NCBI GenBank assembly: GCA_946892075.1 | Contig: CAMPNZ010000003.1 | Location: forward strand, 1-54,994 | Direction: 5' to 3' | DNA: 54,994 bases | Source of the DNA: an uncultured Coriobacteriales bacterium | Lineage (GTDB): Bacteria; Actinomycetota; Coriobacteriia; Coriobacteriales; Eggerthellaceae | Shown: piece after piece, positions 8,409 through 16,973 of the stretch | How the letters are laid out: every line of letters starts with the position of its first letter | How positions within the stretch are numbered: the stretch's first letter is position 1 | The notes under the pieces: generated by a model | The model's database searches: none | What the model saw: the letters and a program-made list of their open reading frames with translations, nothing else | Told to the model about the DNA's origin: nothing | Program-made: the position numbers and the translations under genes

Positions 8409-8801
8409 TTAACGCTTCGAGAACTGAGGGCGCTTACGAGCTTTCTTCAAGCCGTACTTCTTACGCTCAACCATACGTGGGTCACGCGTAAGCAAGCCCG
8501 CCTTTTTCAGCTCGGGGCGATATTCCCCAGCTGACAACAGCGCACGCGCAATGCCATGACGCAGCGCACCAGCCTGACCAGAAACGCCGCCACCGTTCAG
8601 CAATGCGATTACGTCGAAGTGACCTTGCGTATCGGTTACCTTAAAAGGAATAAGCGCATAATCAACCAAGGGCTGACGTCCAAAATAGGCAAGAGCTTCA
8701 CGGCCATTTACCGTAACTTTACCAGTTCCAGGAACTAAACGAACACGTGCCGTCGCATTTTTACGACGACCAGTACCATAATATAGAGCTTTGTTAGCCA
8801 T
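8409..8801 (-). CDS. rpsI: 30S ribosomal protein S9 (uS9)
   Basis: A 130-aa protein with the full S9 pattern: YYGTGRRKNATARVRL, then GALRHGIARALL, then the basic tail KKARKRPQFSKR that reaches toward the P-site tRNA. The start ATG is preceded by GGAGGG, which overlaps the last codons of rplM, so the two genes are translationally close (3-nt gap). Gene order rplM-rpsI is the usual bacterial one. Confidence 0.97.
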   Translation of the reverse strand: MANKALYYGTGRRKNATARVRLVPGTGKVTVNGREALAYFGRQPLVDYALIPFKVTDTQGHFDVIALLNGGGVSGQAGALRHGIARALLSAGEYRPELKKAGLLTRDPRMVERKKYGLKKARKRPQFSKR

Positions 8802-8804
8802 CTG

Positions 8805-9239
8805 TTAGCCCTCCATCTTCACTTCACGAGGCTGTTGAGCTGCATGGGGATGCTCCGCACCTGCATACACCTTAAGCTTCTTTAACATCTCACATCCAAG
8901 CGTCGTTTTAGGAAGCATGCCCTTTACGGCGTGCTCAATAATGCGCTCAGGATGCTTCGCGAGTGCCTCATTAAAGGTTTCCGATTTCAAGCCACCAGGA
9001 AAACCGCTGTGGCGGAAATACTGCTTGGCTTCGCCTTTGTTGCCAGTAACACGCACTTGAGCAGCGTTTACGATAATCACGTAGTCGCCTGTATCAACGT
9101 GTGGTGTGTACTGAGGCTTATTTTTACCGCGCAGAATTTTGGCTACTTCAACAGCAAGATGACCAAGAACCTGGTCTTTTGCATCGATGATAACCCAATT
9201 GCGCTCAACCTCGCGGGGTTTTGCGTAATACGTTTTCAC
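8805..9239 (-). CDS. rplM: 50S ribosomal protein L13 (uL13)
   Basis: A 144-aa L13: WVIIDAKDQVLGHLAVEVAKIL, then YTPHVDTGDYVIIVNA and HPERIIEHAVKGMLPK are diagnostic. It starts with GTG, behind a strong GGAGG. First gene of the rplM-rpsI operon; a good promoter lies about 200 bp upstream, leaving a long 5' leader. Confidence 0.97.
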   Translation of the reverse strand: MKTYYAKPREVERNWVIIDAKDQVLGHLAVEVAKILRGKNKPQYTPHVDTGDYVIIVNAAQVRVTGNKGEAKQYFRHSGFPGGLKSETFNEALAKHPERIIEHAVKGMLPKTTLGCEMLKKLKVYAGAEHPHAAQQPREVKMEG

Positions 9240-9439
9240 TATAATCCTCCATTACTTGTAGAAGTGCAGTACGTGCACCTCTCTCGCGCACCAAGACGGC
9301 GCACGATGTGTGTTTCCAAAAGATGCAAACGGATAAGCTGCGGTTTCCTACGCCGCGCACTCAAGAAAAGACTGGACTTCTTCGCTCAAGGTGCTTAGAG
9401 CCTGCTTGCTTCACGGGGCTTTTGAAAGCAACTGAATAA

Positions 9440-9468
9440 CTATAAGATTATTCACCGGCAAACGTCAA
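9440..9468 (-). promoter_or_regulatory. Likely promoter of rplM-rpsI
   Basis: On the minus strand, TTGACG (9463-9468) and TTATAG (9440-9445) are separated by exactly 17 bp. The predicted start near 9432 gives a leader of about 190 nt before rplM. Confidence 0.7.
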
Positions 9469-9601
9469 TCGTAAATCGCTATACTTTTCAGAAATTCGCG
9501 ATAAAATCATAGAAGCACACGCGTTGGGAACAGCTGGAACGAATTTGAGTGCGGGGACAGCTGAGCAACTGAGAGCACCTAGAATAGCTGGAACAATTGG
9601 A

Positions 9602-9622
9602 ACGTTTGCGCGAGCGCACGCA
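9602..9622. repeat. Left 21-bp direct repeat
   Basis: First copy of the repeat flanking the AT-rich island; its core gcgcgagcgc is itself close to a palindrome. Confidence 0.85.
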
Positions 9623-9815
9623 GTGCGAATGCGAAATGAGAGAATAATTATCTCACTTTTGAACTAGCATACCATTCAAAGCCTAATCTAGACAAATCAA
9701 GACAACCAGTACTTCATTATCACTTATATGATAGGAACTTTAATCGGACAGAAGCTTTAAAAGCAACTAAGGCAATGAAAAGACATTTCAAAAAATATTT
9801 GAAAGGGGTCAAATT

Positions 9816-10094
9816 ATGATAAACGGGAATATTACTGAGTTTATTGATAAACTTTATTATGGTGAAGAATTATGGTTTGAGTATGATGGAAGAGATTATT
9901 TCTTACAAGGATGGATAAATTCATCAGATGCTACCATGGTTCTTGATGTACAGGATGGTAAACCATTTAAGACTTATTTGTGGAAATGCATAAGACCATC
10001 TATGAGAGAATGTGCCAAAGAATTTTTAAACAGTAAGTTATGGGGTGAAAAGACTTTTTTGGAAATTCAAAGGGAGGTTACCTGGAAAGAATAA
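9816..10094 (+). CDS. Small hypothetical protein, probably horizontally acquired
   Basis: A 92-aa ORF with a strong GAAAGGGG ribosome site 7 nt before the ATG. The protein is acidic and aromatic-rich (ELWFEYDGRDYFLQGW) with no membrane segment or signal peptide. I do not recognise a family with certainty; it resembles small uncharacterised immunity-type or accessory proteins of Firmicutes and Actinomycetota. Codon use is AT-rich (AGA for Arg, ATA for Ile), unlike neighbours. A hairpin terminator follows at once. A real gene is very likely; function unknown. Confidence 0.7.
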   Translation: MINGNITEFIDKLYYGEELWFEYDGRDYFLQGWINSSDATMVLDVQDGKPFKTYLWKCIRPSMRECAKEFLNSKLWGEKTFLEIQREVTWKE

Positions 10095-10134
10095 AAAATC
10101 CCGCTCAATGCTACCAACATCAAGCAGGATTTTT
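10094..10134. terminator. Terminator after the small AT-rich gene
   Basis: AAAAATCCCGCT and AGCAGGATTTTT can pair (one G-U) around a 17-nt loop, with A-run and T-run on the two sides, so it can act in both directions. It overlaps the stop codon region of the small gene. Confidence 0.75.
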
Positions 10135-10260
10135 AGGATATAAATACCCTCCAAACAAGTAAAGTAATTATAACTTTTTTTAAAGATTAGTCAAGCCTCA
10201 CTATGTATATATGGACTCGGCAACTCTAAAGAATAGCTTATTAAAAATATGCAGGTATGT

Positions 10261-10290
10261 AGCAAAATATCTGTAAACAGATATTTTGCT
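10261..10290. repeat. Perfect 13-bp inverted repeat
   Basis: AGCAAAATATCTG and CAGATATTTTGCT are separated by TAAA. It lies inside the AT-rich island with no adjacent coding sequence. Confidence 0.85.
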
Positions 10291-10315
10291 AACTTGATAC
10301 TTCACTAACACAGCT

Positions 10316-10344
10316 TGGCCGTTTGACATTTACAGTCACGGCCA
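10316..10344. repeat. 7-bp inverted repeat
   Basis: TGGCCGT and ACGGCCA flank a 15-nt spacer, 25 bp downstream of the larger inverted repeat. Confidence 0.6.
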
Positions 10345-10450
10345 GGCAAATTTCAGAAGATTATGCCTACCTGCTTGTTTGAATACACTGGCTTCATGAC
10401 ATAAGTAAAATTCTCCCTATAGGTTTATACTAACTATATCAAGTTAGAAG

Positions 10451-10471
10451 ACGTTTGCGCGAGCGCACGCA
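10451..10471. repeat. Right 21-bp direct repeat
   Basis: Second exact copy of the repeat at 9602-9622, at the junction where base composition returns to that of the host. Confidence 0.85.
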
Positions 10472-10516
10472 ACACAATCACAAAACACACGAATAAGCTG
10501 ACTATGAAAGATACTT

Positions 10517-10927
10517 ATGATGTCGAAACATACTTCATTGAATACCACTTCTACAATTGCGGCACAACGTGCGCAACATGCTGCTGCAATCCCAGGTTCA
10601 TCTGAAACTCAGCGCTTGGCCGCAACTCCATGCGCGTCCGCAAATCAGCTTGCAAGCACGCCAGCAACTCCATGTGAGAACACATCTGCAACATCATGCT
10701 CATCCGCAAGCCTGCCCGCACGCAGGCACGATACACACACCCCGCATGCCGCACTCACATCGCGCGCAACGCATGAGCGGCACACTCAACCCGCGCACAA
10801 AACACTTCAGCAGCTCAACCGCAAACGAGCAGGTTATCGAGCAGAAACCGAGGACGATGACGGCTACGACCCGTATTCTGATCGCACCACGTCACGACCG
10901 CTTTTTGAGCGCGATCCGTGGAATTAG
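10517..10927 (+). CDS. Hypothetical protein with conserved-looking acidic C-terminus
   Basis: A 136-aa ORF, Ala/Thr/Ser/His-rich and probably disordered for the first 100 residues. The end is different: DDDGYDPYSDRTTSRPLFERDPWN looks like a conserved short motif (DPYSDR, FERDPW), which argues for a real gene. GAAAGA lies before the first ATG; a second ATG follows directly. It overlaps the HAD gene by 4 bp tail to tail. I do not recognise the family, and it could be a partly spurious call over repeat-like DNA. Confidence 0.5.
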   Translation: MMSKHTSLNTTSTIAAQRAQHAAAIPGSSETQRLAATPCASANQLASTPATPCENTSATSCSSASLPARRHDTHTPHAALTSRATHERHTQPAHKTLQQLNRKRAGYRAETEDDDGYDPYSDRTTSRPLFERDPWN

Positions 10928-11598
10928 CACGACAAACGGCTGGTCAAAGCATCAAGAGAATCGATTACACACACGGAAACCTGTTCTAACTGGGATTTTG
11001 TCGAGCACTTATCGCAACTATGCACTCCAATAGTAGAAACGCCCATTTCGCGCATCACCGCCAGCGCGTACGCGGAATCGTCAACCGCCCAACACGCTTC
11101 TGGTGCACTGTGCAACAACGCCAAACAGTGCTCGTAGATGGGCGTATCGCGCTTAGTACCAGGAACGTCGTCTGTTGAAACCACGTTTTGCACCAAAGAA
11201 AGCAAGCCCGTGCGCTGCAAACCCGCAAGCAAAAACGCGCGCGGACACGACGACGCAACAACCGCAGGTATATGTGCTGCTTGCAACGCGCGCAAAAAAA
11301 CGTCGGCACCAGGGCATATTTCTACGTCGTGTTCGTAAAAATGAAGCAGATAGTTTTGTATCATTTCAGCTATATGCGCAGGCGACAAGCCCACTCCCAG
11401 CGTATGATGCAAGTACGTGCACGACTCTTCAAGCGTGCACGTATTCAAAAAGTCGGTTTCCTGTTTCGTTAAGGGGCGTTTCAGCTCGCTGGCGAACACC
11501 ACGTCAAGATTGTGCCACGCGTGCATAGACGATAGCAACGTGCCATCGCAATCGAGTATAATGCCTGATGGCTTGCGTAAATGAGAGATGCTATTCAC
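10924..11598 (-). CDS. HAD-family phosphatase (beta-phosphoglucomutase-like)
   Basis: A 224-aa haloacid dehalogenase hydrolase: IILDCDGTLLSS (motif I, nucleophile Asp), VVASSCPR (motif II), GTKRDTPIY (motif III lysine) and CWAVDDSAYAL (motif IV). The helical cap between motifs I and II places it in subfamily I with phosphoglycolate phosphatase and beta-phosphoglucomutase-like enzymes. It starts with GTG; AAGGA lies rather far upstream. The substrate cannot be predicted. Confidence 0.85.
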   Translation of the reverse strand: MNSISHLRKPSGIILDCDGTLLSSMHAWHNLDVVFASELKRPLTKQETDFLNTCTLEESCTYLHHTLGVGLSPAHIAEMIQNYLLHFYEHDVEICPGADVFLRALQAAHIPAVVASSCPRAFLLAGLQRTGLLSLVQNVVSTDDVPGTKRDTPIYEHCLALLHSAPEACWAVDDSAYALAVMREMGVSTIGVHSCDKCSTKSQLEQVSVCVIDSLDALTSRLSC

Positions 11599-11806
11599 AG
11601 GCGTTACACCATCCTTTCACCATAAAGACCCACGTGTTTTCGCGTATGCGAACGAACGGGCAGATGAACAAGCCGCTTTGCAACGCGTTGGTGCGTGCAC
11701 GACGTCACGGGCACGACACCGCACCGCCTGCACGACGTCACGAACACGCAAGCGCTCCGCTGCCTACACGCTGCCGCTCGCACAACACGCGCTACCTCCG
11801 CGCGCC

Positions 11807-13090
11807 CTAGTCTTCCACACGAATAAGCGCAGGTGTTCCGCGTAAACAATCGGGAAGCGCCGCAACTTCTTCAACAACCGCCATAATGTCTTGTTCGCGC
11901 GCCTGGTGCGTTACATACACAACTTCAACGGTGTCTTTGTCTTTTTTGCCGCGCTGGACTACCGAATAAATGCTTACGTTGTGCTGGGCAAACACACTTG
12001 CCATAGACGCCAGCACGCCAGGACTATCCACCACAGGAAAACGCAAATAGTACTTCGTTTCAAGCTGGCTCATCGCAATAATAGGAAGTGTATCGCTGCA
12101 GGTACATCCCACAAACGAGCGCACATTGCCCTGAATATGCCGCGCGCACTCAAGCACGTCGCCCATCACAGCGCTGGCAGCAGCTCCACTACCTGCGCCT
12201 TCGCCGTAAAACATAAGGTCGCCCACCGCGTCGCCCACCACATACACGGCGTTATAGACGCCCTTGACCGACGCCAGCGCATGCGAGCGCGGTATCATAG
12301 TGGGATGAACGCGCACTTCAATGCCCGCTTCGCTGCGTCGCCCGATAGCAAGCAGCTTCACGCAATAGCCCATATCGCGCGCCGCTTCCAAATCGAGCGG
12401 CGTAAGCGCGCGAATGCCCTGAGCATACACATCACCCAAGGTGACGCGCGTATTAAAAGCAATCGACGACAAAATCGAAATTTTTGCAGCAGCATCGAGG
12501 CCATCAACATCGGCACTTGGATCGGCTTCCGCATAGCCTTTCTGCTGCGCAATTTGAAGTGCCTGGTCATACGATAAATTTTGCTCGGCCATGCACGTAA
12601 GCATGAAATTCGTGGTGCCGTTCACAATGCCCATTACGCACGAAATTTCATTTGAGATAAGCGCGTGTTTCATGGGGCCAATAATGGGAATGCCGCCGCC
12701 CACGCTTGCTTCAAACGCCAGTTCAGCGTTGTGTTCATGAGCAAGCGCGAACAACTCCTTGCCGCGCTGTGCCATAAGGGCCTTGTTGGCGGTAACCACC
12801 GATTTACCTGCTTGAAGGGCACCTGCGATAATGTCGAACGCATCATCAACGCCACCAATAAGTTCAACCACTAAATCGATGGACGTATCGTTTAGAATGT
12901 CATGAAAATCGTAGGTGAACACGTCGGAAAATCCCAGTTCACAGGCAACATCATTGCGCCGCGAGCACACGCGCGTTACCTGCAAATCAATATGGTAATG
13001 GCGCAAAAAATCGTCGTGATGTTTCGCGAGAATTTCCAAAAACCCACGTCCGACGGTGCCTGTTCCCACAAGCCCAACTGATACTGCCAT
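11807..13090 (-). CDS. hom: Homoserine dehydrogenase
   Basis: A 427-aa enzyme. Residues about 1-130 form the NAD(P)-binding domain (VGLVGTGTVGRGF), followed by ANKALMAQRGKELF and the catalytic segment GGGIPIIGPMKHAL, NGTTNFML and YAEADPSADVDGLDAAAKI. A C-terminal ACT domain (FPVVDSPGVLASMASVFAQHNVSI) suggests feedback control by threonine. It reduces aspartate semialdehyde to homoserine for threonine and methionine. Start chosen at the ATG because GAAGG lies 5 nt upstream; a GTG four codons earlier is possible. lysA, the other branch of the aspartate pathway, lies upstream on the same strand. Confidence 0.95.
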   Translation of the reverse strand: MAVSVGLVGTGTVGRGFLEILAKHHDDFLRHYHIDLQVTRVCSRRNDVACELGFSDVFTYDFHDILNDTSIDLVVELIGGVDDAFDIIAGALQAGKSVVTANKALMAQRGKELFALAHEHNAELAFEASVGGGIPIIGPMKHALISNEISCVMGIVNGTTNFMLTCMAEQNLSYDQALQIAQQKGYAEADPSADVDGLDAAAKISILSSIAFNTRVTLGDVYAQGIRALTPLDLEAARDMGYCVKLLAIGRRSEAGIEVRVHPTMIPRSHALASVKGVYNAVYVVGDAVGDLMFYGEGAGSGAAASAVMGDVLECARHIQGNVRSFVGCTCSDTLPIIAMSQLETKYYLRFPVVDSPGVLASMASVFAQHNVSIYSVVQRGKKDKDTVEVVYVTHQAREQDIMAVVEEVAALPDCLRGTPALIRVED

Positions 13091-13146
13091 ACACACCTTC
13101 ACTTTCTATGACACGCACGAAATGCGCTCCTGCATCATGCACACGC

Positions 13147-13242
13147 ATTGCATGCATGAATTTGAAGCACGAATTGCATGCGCCAAATATGACGTATGCT
13201 AAAAACGAGCAGGTGAACAAAATCCATGCGCAAATTGCATGC
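13147..13242. repeat. Three ATTGCATGC boxes upstream of hom
   Basis: The 9-mer attgcatgc occurs at 13147, 13173 and 13234, in the leader region between lysA and hom. The last two extend to aattgcatgcgc. They may be protein-binding sites or another degenerate repeat array. Confidence 0.5.
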
Positions 13243-13331
13243 GCTTATTATACGTCACAAGATGCGGTGTTCTATATGTCAGGTTTTGCGTCATGAAATG
13301 CGGTGCGCTACACGCCAGGTGAAACGCCAGT

Positions 13332-14687
13332 TTATACGTCACGCGCCATAATATCGGCGTAGGTTTCGCGACGCGTTACAACGCGCGCTGCACCATCTTT
13401 CACGAACACGATAGCGGGGCGCGGCTGGCCGTTATAGGTTGATGACATGGTATAACAGTATGCTCCCGTACAGAAAACGGCCACAATATCGCCCAGTTCA
13501 GGATGTTGAAGCGGCATGTCAATAACCACCGCATCGCCGCTTTCGCAATGTTTGCCGCACAGCGTTACTATCTCGCTACGCGGCTGATCAGCCTTGTTTG
13601 CAATCACCGGCTCGTAAGACGCGTGATAGAGCGCCGTTCGAATGTTGTCGGACATGCCACCATCCACCGCAACATACTTGCGAATGTGGGGCAGCGTTTT
13701 AAGAATGCCAACGGTGTAGAGCGTTAATCCGGCGTTGGCAACTATGCTACGGCCAGGCTCAACCATCAATTTTGGAAGAGGCAAGCCAAGGCGCGTGAAC
13801 GATTCTTTTACACCCGAACAAATAACATGTGCAAATTCTTCGATTGACGTGGGCTTATCGGAAGCCGTGTACGCAACACCAAGGCCGCCACCCATATCGA
13901 GCTCCTGGATTTCCAACCCATAGTGCTGCTTGACGCGCGCGGAAAACTGCGCCATAACGTCGATTGCTTCCTTAAACGAGTGCAACGCAAAAATTTGCGA
14001 GCCGATATGACAATGAAATCCGACCAGTTCAACGCCTGGAAGCGCCTGCACATCACCTACGCAACGAAACGCAAAATCGTCAAGCATCGTAAAACCAAAC
14101 TTCGAATCTTCGCAGCCTGTGCGAATGTATTCATGCGTGTCCGCCTCAACACCAGGCGTGATGCGCATGTAGATGCGCTGACGTTTCCCCAGTTTACACG
14201 CGATTTCTGAAACGCGCGTCGCTTCGATTCGGCTGTCCACCACAATCGCGCCCACACCGTACGCAATGGCTTCCTCAATTTCACGAGGCGTTTTATTGTT
14301 GCCATGAACGTGAATGTTGCACGGCGGAAAATTCAGCGACTGCGCGTACGCAAGCTCGCCGCCGCCAGAAACGTCCAGCTCAAGACCATGTTTTTCCACA
14401 AGCCGCAGCATTTCCTTGTTCAGAAACGCCTTGCTGGCATACAGCACGGCACTGTGAGGATACTCCTGTTGAAAAGCGTTTTTGTAGCGCGTCATGCGCA
14501 TTTCGATATCAGCTTCATCCATAACGTACAGCGCCGTTCCCTGTTCGTGCGCAAGCTGAACCATGTCAACACCGCCCACAAACAGATGGCCATCGTGAAC
14601 CTCTGCAGTTGACGGCAACACAGCGCCTAATTCCATAGTAGTGCGATTATCAGGCTTTTTAGAATGATCCGATGCGGGAAGTGACAT
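13332..14687 (-). CDS. lysA: Diaminopimelate decarboxylase
   Basis: A 451-aa fold-type III PLP decarboxylase. YASKAF holds the PLP lysine; HCHIGSQI, GGGLGVAY, EPGRSIVANAG and the CESGD motif (substrate-site cysteine) are all present, as is YCYTMSSTYNG near the end. It converts meso-diaminopimelate to lysine, the last step of lysine synthesis, and draws on the peptidoglycan precursor pool. AAGGAAC lies 4 nt before the ATG. The nhaA gene is 40 bp upstream on the same strand, and hom is downstream. Confidence 0.96.
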   Translation of the reverse strand: MSLPASDHSKKPDNRTTMELGAVLPSTAEVHDGHLFVGGVDMVQLAHEQGTALYVMDEADIEMRMTRYKNAFQQEYPHSAVLYASKAFLNKEMLRLVEKHGLELDVSGGGELAYAQSLNFPPCNIHVHGNNKTPREIEEAIAYGVGAIVVDSRIEATRVSEIACKLGKRQRIYMRITPGVEADTHEYIRTGCEDSKFGFTMLDDFAFRCVGDVQALPGVELVGFHCHIGSQIFALHSFKEAIDVMAQFSARVKQHYGLEIQELDMGGGLGVAYTASDKPTSIEEFAHVICSGVKESFTRLGLPLPKLMVEPGRSIVANAGLTLYTVGILKTLPHIRKYVAVDGGMSDNIRTALYHASYEPVIANKADQPRSEIVTLCGKHCESGDAVVIDMPLQHPELGDIVAVFCTGAYCYTMSSTYNGQPRPAIVFVKDGAARVVTRRETYADIMARDV

Positions 14688-14727
14688 TGCTGTTCCTTAT
14701 CTCTTGGTGTGGCGAGTGCGATGCGCG

Positions 14728-16515
14728 TTATTGGCGCGAATCAGGGGAATCTGTTGCGTCATCGGTGGCGGCGTCGGCGGTTGTGCCGGTGGCGGTGGTG
14801 TCGGCGACTGCGGCGTCAGTGGCGGCGCCGGTACCAGCGGCGTCACGTTCCCCGCCAGCAGCACCAGCCTTGCCAGCGCCCGCAGAATCGCGTTCCCCAC
14901 CAGCAGCATCGTCGCGCGCAACTAAGGCCTCGACGCCAAACACCTGGTCGGAGCCCAATTCCACAACCACCTCGGTAACGCCCGAGCCGCTATCGCGCTG
15001 AGCCGCCTCAATTTCCTGGCGAGCAAGCGGGCTACTAATTTGGTCAAGCAGCTCTTTGCTGTGTTCGATAGTCTCCGAATGCGCCGTTTGATGTGCCGCA
15101 GCATCCGAAGCCGTCGACAGATACGCAACGCCGCGCTTCTGATCGGCCCGCGCGCGAATAGCCAGGAACAAAAATCCGATAACGCCTGCTGTCGCCGACG
15201 CCAAAAGAATGGCCAGCTTTGCGTTCACCACGTGCGCAGCGTCGGGGAAGGCCAAGTTCGCAACGAAAATTGCCATCGTGAAACCAACGCCGCCCAAAAT
15301 GCCGGCGCCAATCATGTGCATCCACGACGTGTTTTCGGGCAAACGTGCAATACGAAACTTAATGACCAAGAAGCTGAACAGCAAAATTCCCAAGGGTTTG
15401 CCCAGCAACAGGCCAAAAAACACGCCAAAAAACACCGGATTTGCAACCAGTTCGCCAAACGAACTGCCCAGAAGCGAGACATCGGCGTTCGTCAGTGCAA
15501 ACAGTGGCAAGATGAAAAAATAAACCCACGGATACAAGGTGTGCTCAAGGCGCGTAGCAGGCGGAACAACCTTGCGAGCCACGTCACTTAAGCTGCTAAC
15601 GGTTTTAAGATACACTTCTTGAGCCGAAACGGGCACGTTCGGGTCGTATTCTTGCTGCGCCTTTTCCGTAGCGCTGCGGCTCCAAATGCTAAAACGTCCC
15701 AAATTGATGTGACTACTTGCGGGAATGGTAAACGCCAGCAGCACGCCAGCAATGGTTGAATGGACGCCCGACATGAACACGCAATACCAAAGAGCAACGC
15801 CCACCAGCAAATACGGTGCAAGCGAGTACACGTGAAAGCGGTTCATCAGCACCAGTACAACCATGATAAGCGCCACGCCGCCAAGCCACATAAACGAAGG
15901 TGTTTGGCCGTAGAACAGCGCAATTACCAAAATAGCGATGATGTCGTCGGCCACCGCAAGCGTGCTCAAAAACACGCGCACGCCATTAGGAACGCGATTT
16001 CCCAAAAGCGCCAAAATTCCCAGCGCGAACGCGATGTCGGTTGCGGTAGGAATGCCCCATCCATGTGCGGTATCAGCAAAATGGATGTTGAAAATCGAGT
16101 AGATAACAATGGGCACACACACGCCGCCAAATGCAGCAATAATGGGCAGCAGCGCCTGATTGATGTTCACCAAGTCGCCAGCGGTCATTTCGTACTTAAT
16201 TTCAAGGCCTACCAGCAGGAAAAACACTGCCATAAAAATGTCGTTGATAATTTCGGCTAACGGAAGCGACAAATGCGCCGTGCCAACGATAATACCCAAC
16301 GAGTTTTCCCAAAATTCTAGGAACTCGTGATAAGCGCCTGAATTTGCCACAATCAGCGCAAGAACAGCGGCAATAAGCATAAGCGCCGCAGCCTTCGTTG
16401 ACGAGTACGTAAAGTTGAGAATCGACTGAAAACGCGCCTGGTTTACCTGAGCTTCATCAATGTATACACTTTTAGCGCTTGAACGGCTTGAAGTGGTATC
16501 GTCTGATGCGGTCAT
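14728..16515 (-). CDS. nhaA: Na+/H+ antiporter NhaA with low-complexity C-terminal tail
   Basis: An integral membrane antiporter with about 12 helices over residues 30-460. PTATDIAFALGILALLG and LAVADDIIAIL carry the paired aspartates that bind Na+ and H+. It exchanges external protons for internal sodium. After the membrane domain there is a cytoplasmic tail of about 130 residues that ends in Ala/Gly/Asp/Thr-rich repeats and includes two AGGERD segments. The DNA coding these contains CGTTCCCC, the motif that is over-represented in the window. AAAGGAAG precedes the ATG. Confidence 0.94.
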   Translation of the reverse strand: MTASDDTTSSRSSAKSVYIDEAQVNQARFQSILNFTYSSTKAAALMLIAAVLALIVANSGAYHEFLEFWENSLGIIVGTAHLSLPLAEIINDIFMAVFFLLVGLEIKYEMTAGDLVNINQALLPIIAAFGGVCVPIVIYSIFNIHFADTAHGWGIPTATDIAFALGILALLGNRVPNGVRVFLSTLAVADDIIAILVIALFYGQTPSFMWLGGVALIMVVLVLMNRFHVYSLAPYLLVGVALWYCVFMSGVHSTIAGVLLAFTIPASSHINLGRFSIWSRSATEKAQQEYDPNVPVSAQEVYLKTVSSLSDVARKVVPPATRLEHTLYPWVYFFILPLFALTNADVSLLGSSFGELVANPVFFGVFFGLLLGKPLGILLFSFLVIKFRIARLPENTSWMHMIGAGILGGVGFTMAIFVANLAFPDAAHVVNAKLAILLASATAGVIGFLFLAIRARADQKRGVAYLSTASDAAAHQTAHSETIEHSKELLDQISSPLARQEIEAAQRDSGSGVTEVVVELGSDQVFGVEALVARDDAAGGERDSAGAGKAGAAGGERDAAGTGAATDAAVADTTATGTTADAATDDATDSPDSRQ

Positions 16516-16973
16516 AGTTCTTCCTTTAGTCTAACCTGCCATTACTTCTTCCAAGAAAAGCATATTCTACACAAGTGTGAGCGGCTTACGTGTGTCCACT
16601 TTAACACAGCTACCAAAGCGTAAATGTTAGTAGTTCGTTAAGTGTGAAAAACTCATGGTTACGGCACAAATCGGAGCGGTTGGGTGCGTGAGAATGCGGG
16701 CGCGGGTAGCGGGGAACGCGGCCGAGCGGAGCGCGGGTGCGGTTCGGGAACGCGGCAGCGCGGGGTGCGCGTGCGGTTCGGGAACGTGGCGGCGCTGGAC
16801 GCCGTTTCAACGTGAAACGCACACGATGCAGGCAAAACGTTCAGTCGGCTCTAATGCCGCTTGTTCCCGCACGTCAACGCGTCAAATCTGAAACACGTTC
16901 CTACTCGGCAGTGCCCATGCGCGCGAAACATTCTCACACGTTCCCGCACTGCAACACATCGTCCCCGCGCACC
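16516..16973. other. Intergenic region rich in GGGAACG repeats
   Basis: Between gshA and nhaA, both leftward. From about 16690 to 16800 the sequence is a degenerate array with gtgcggttcgggaacg twice (near 16737 and 16781) and ggggaacgcgg once. Further CGTTCC copies follow to 16950. The sequence gtttcaacgtgaaac at 16804-16818 resembles parS but has an extra base. No gene was recognised. Confidence 0.6.

Larger units (their letters stand above)
9240..9815. other. Intergenic region: rplM leader, repeats and left edge of an AT-rich island
   Basis: The first 190 bp are the rplM leader, which can pair distant GC-rich segments (gtgcgcggcg with cgccgtcttggtgcgc). From about 9520 to 9600 there are degenerate repeats with cagctg(g/a) and ggaacg. 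A 21-bp sequence at 9602-9622 is repeated at 10451-10471. From about 9640 the base composition becomes strongly AT-rich. Confidence 0.6.
9602..10471. mobile_element. AT-rich island between 21-bp direct repeats
   Basis: The identical 21-bp sequence starting acgtttgcgcgagcgcac lies at 9602-9622 and 10451-10471. The DNA between, especially 9640-10450, is much richer in A+T than everything around it and carries one small gene with AGA and ATA codons that its neighbours avoid. There are also inverted repeats and a terminator. This is what an inserted segment with a target duplication or att-like repeats would look like. I see no transposase or integrase, so it may be a relic or a passively mobilised unit. 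Confidence 0.5.
10095..10516. other. AT-rich intergenic region with inverted repeats
   Basis: No gene is recognised. It holds a perfect 13-bp inverted repeat (10261-10290), a 7-bp one (10316-10344) and the right 21-bp direct repeat (10451-10471). The motif gcaggtat near 10251 is partly mirrored by tacctgc near 10367, so most of 10250-10375 could fold into one structure. Confidence 0.6.

Noticed and set aside
11891..12577. 228-codon open frame antisense to hom
   Set aside because: hom has all family motifs; the antisense frame has none.
16804..16818. gtttcaacgtgaaac as a tenth parS
   Set aside because: It has one extra base in the centre, which changes half-site spacing, and the outer bases do not fit.
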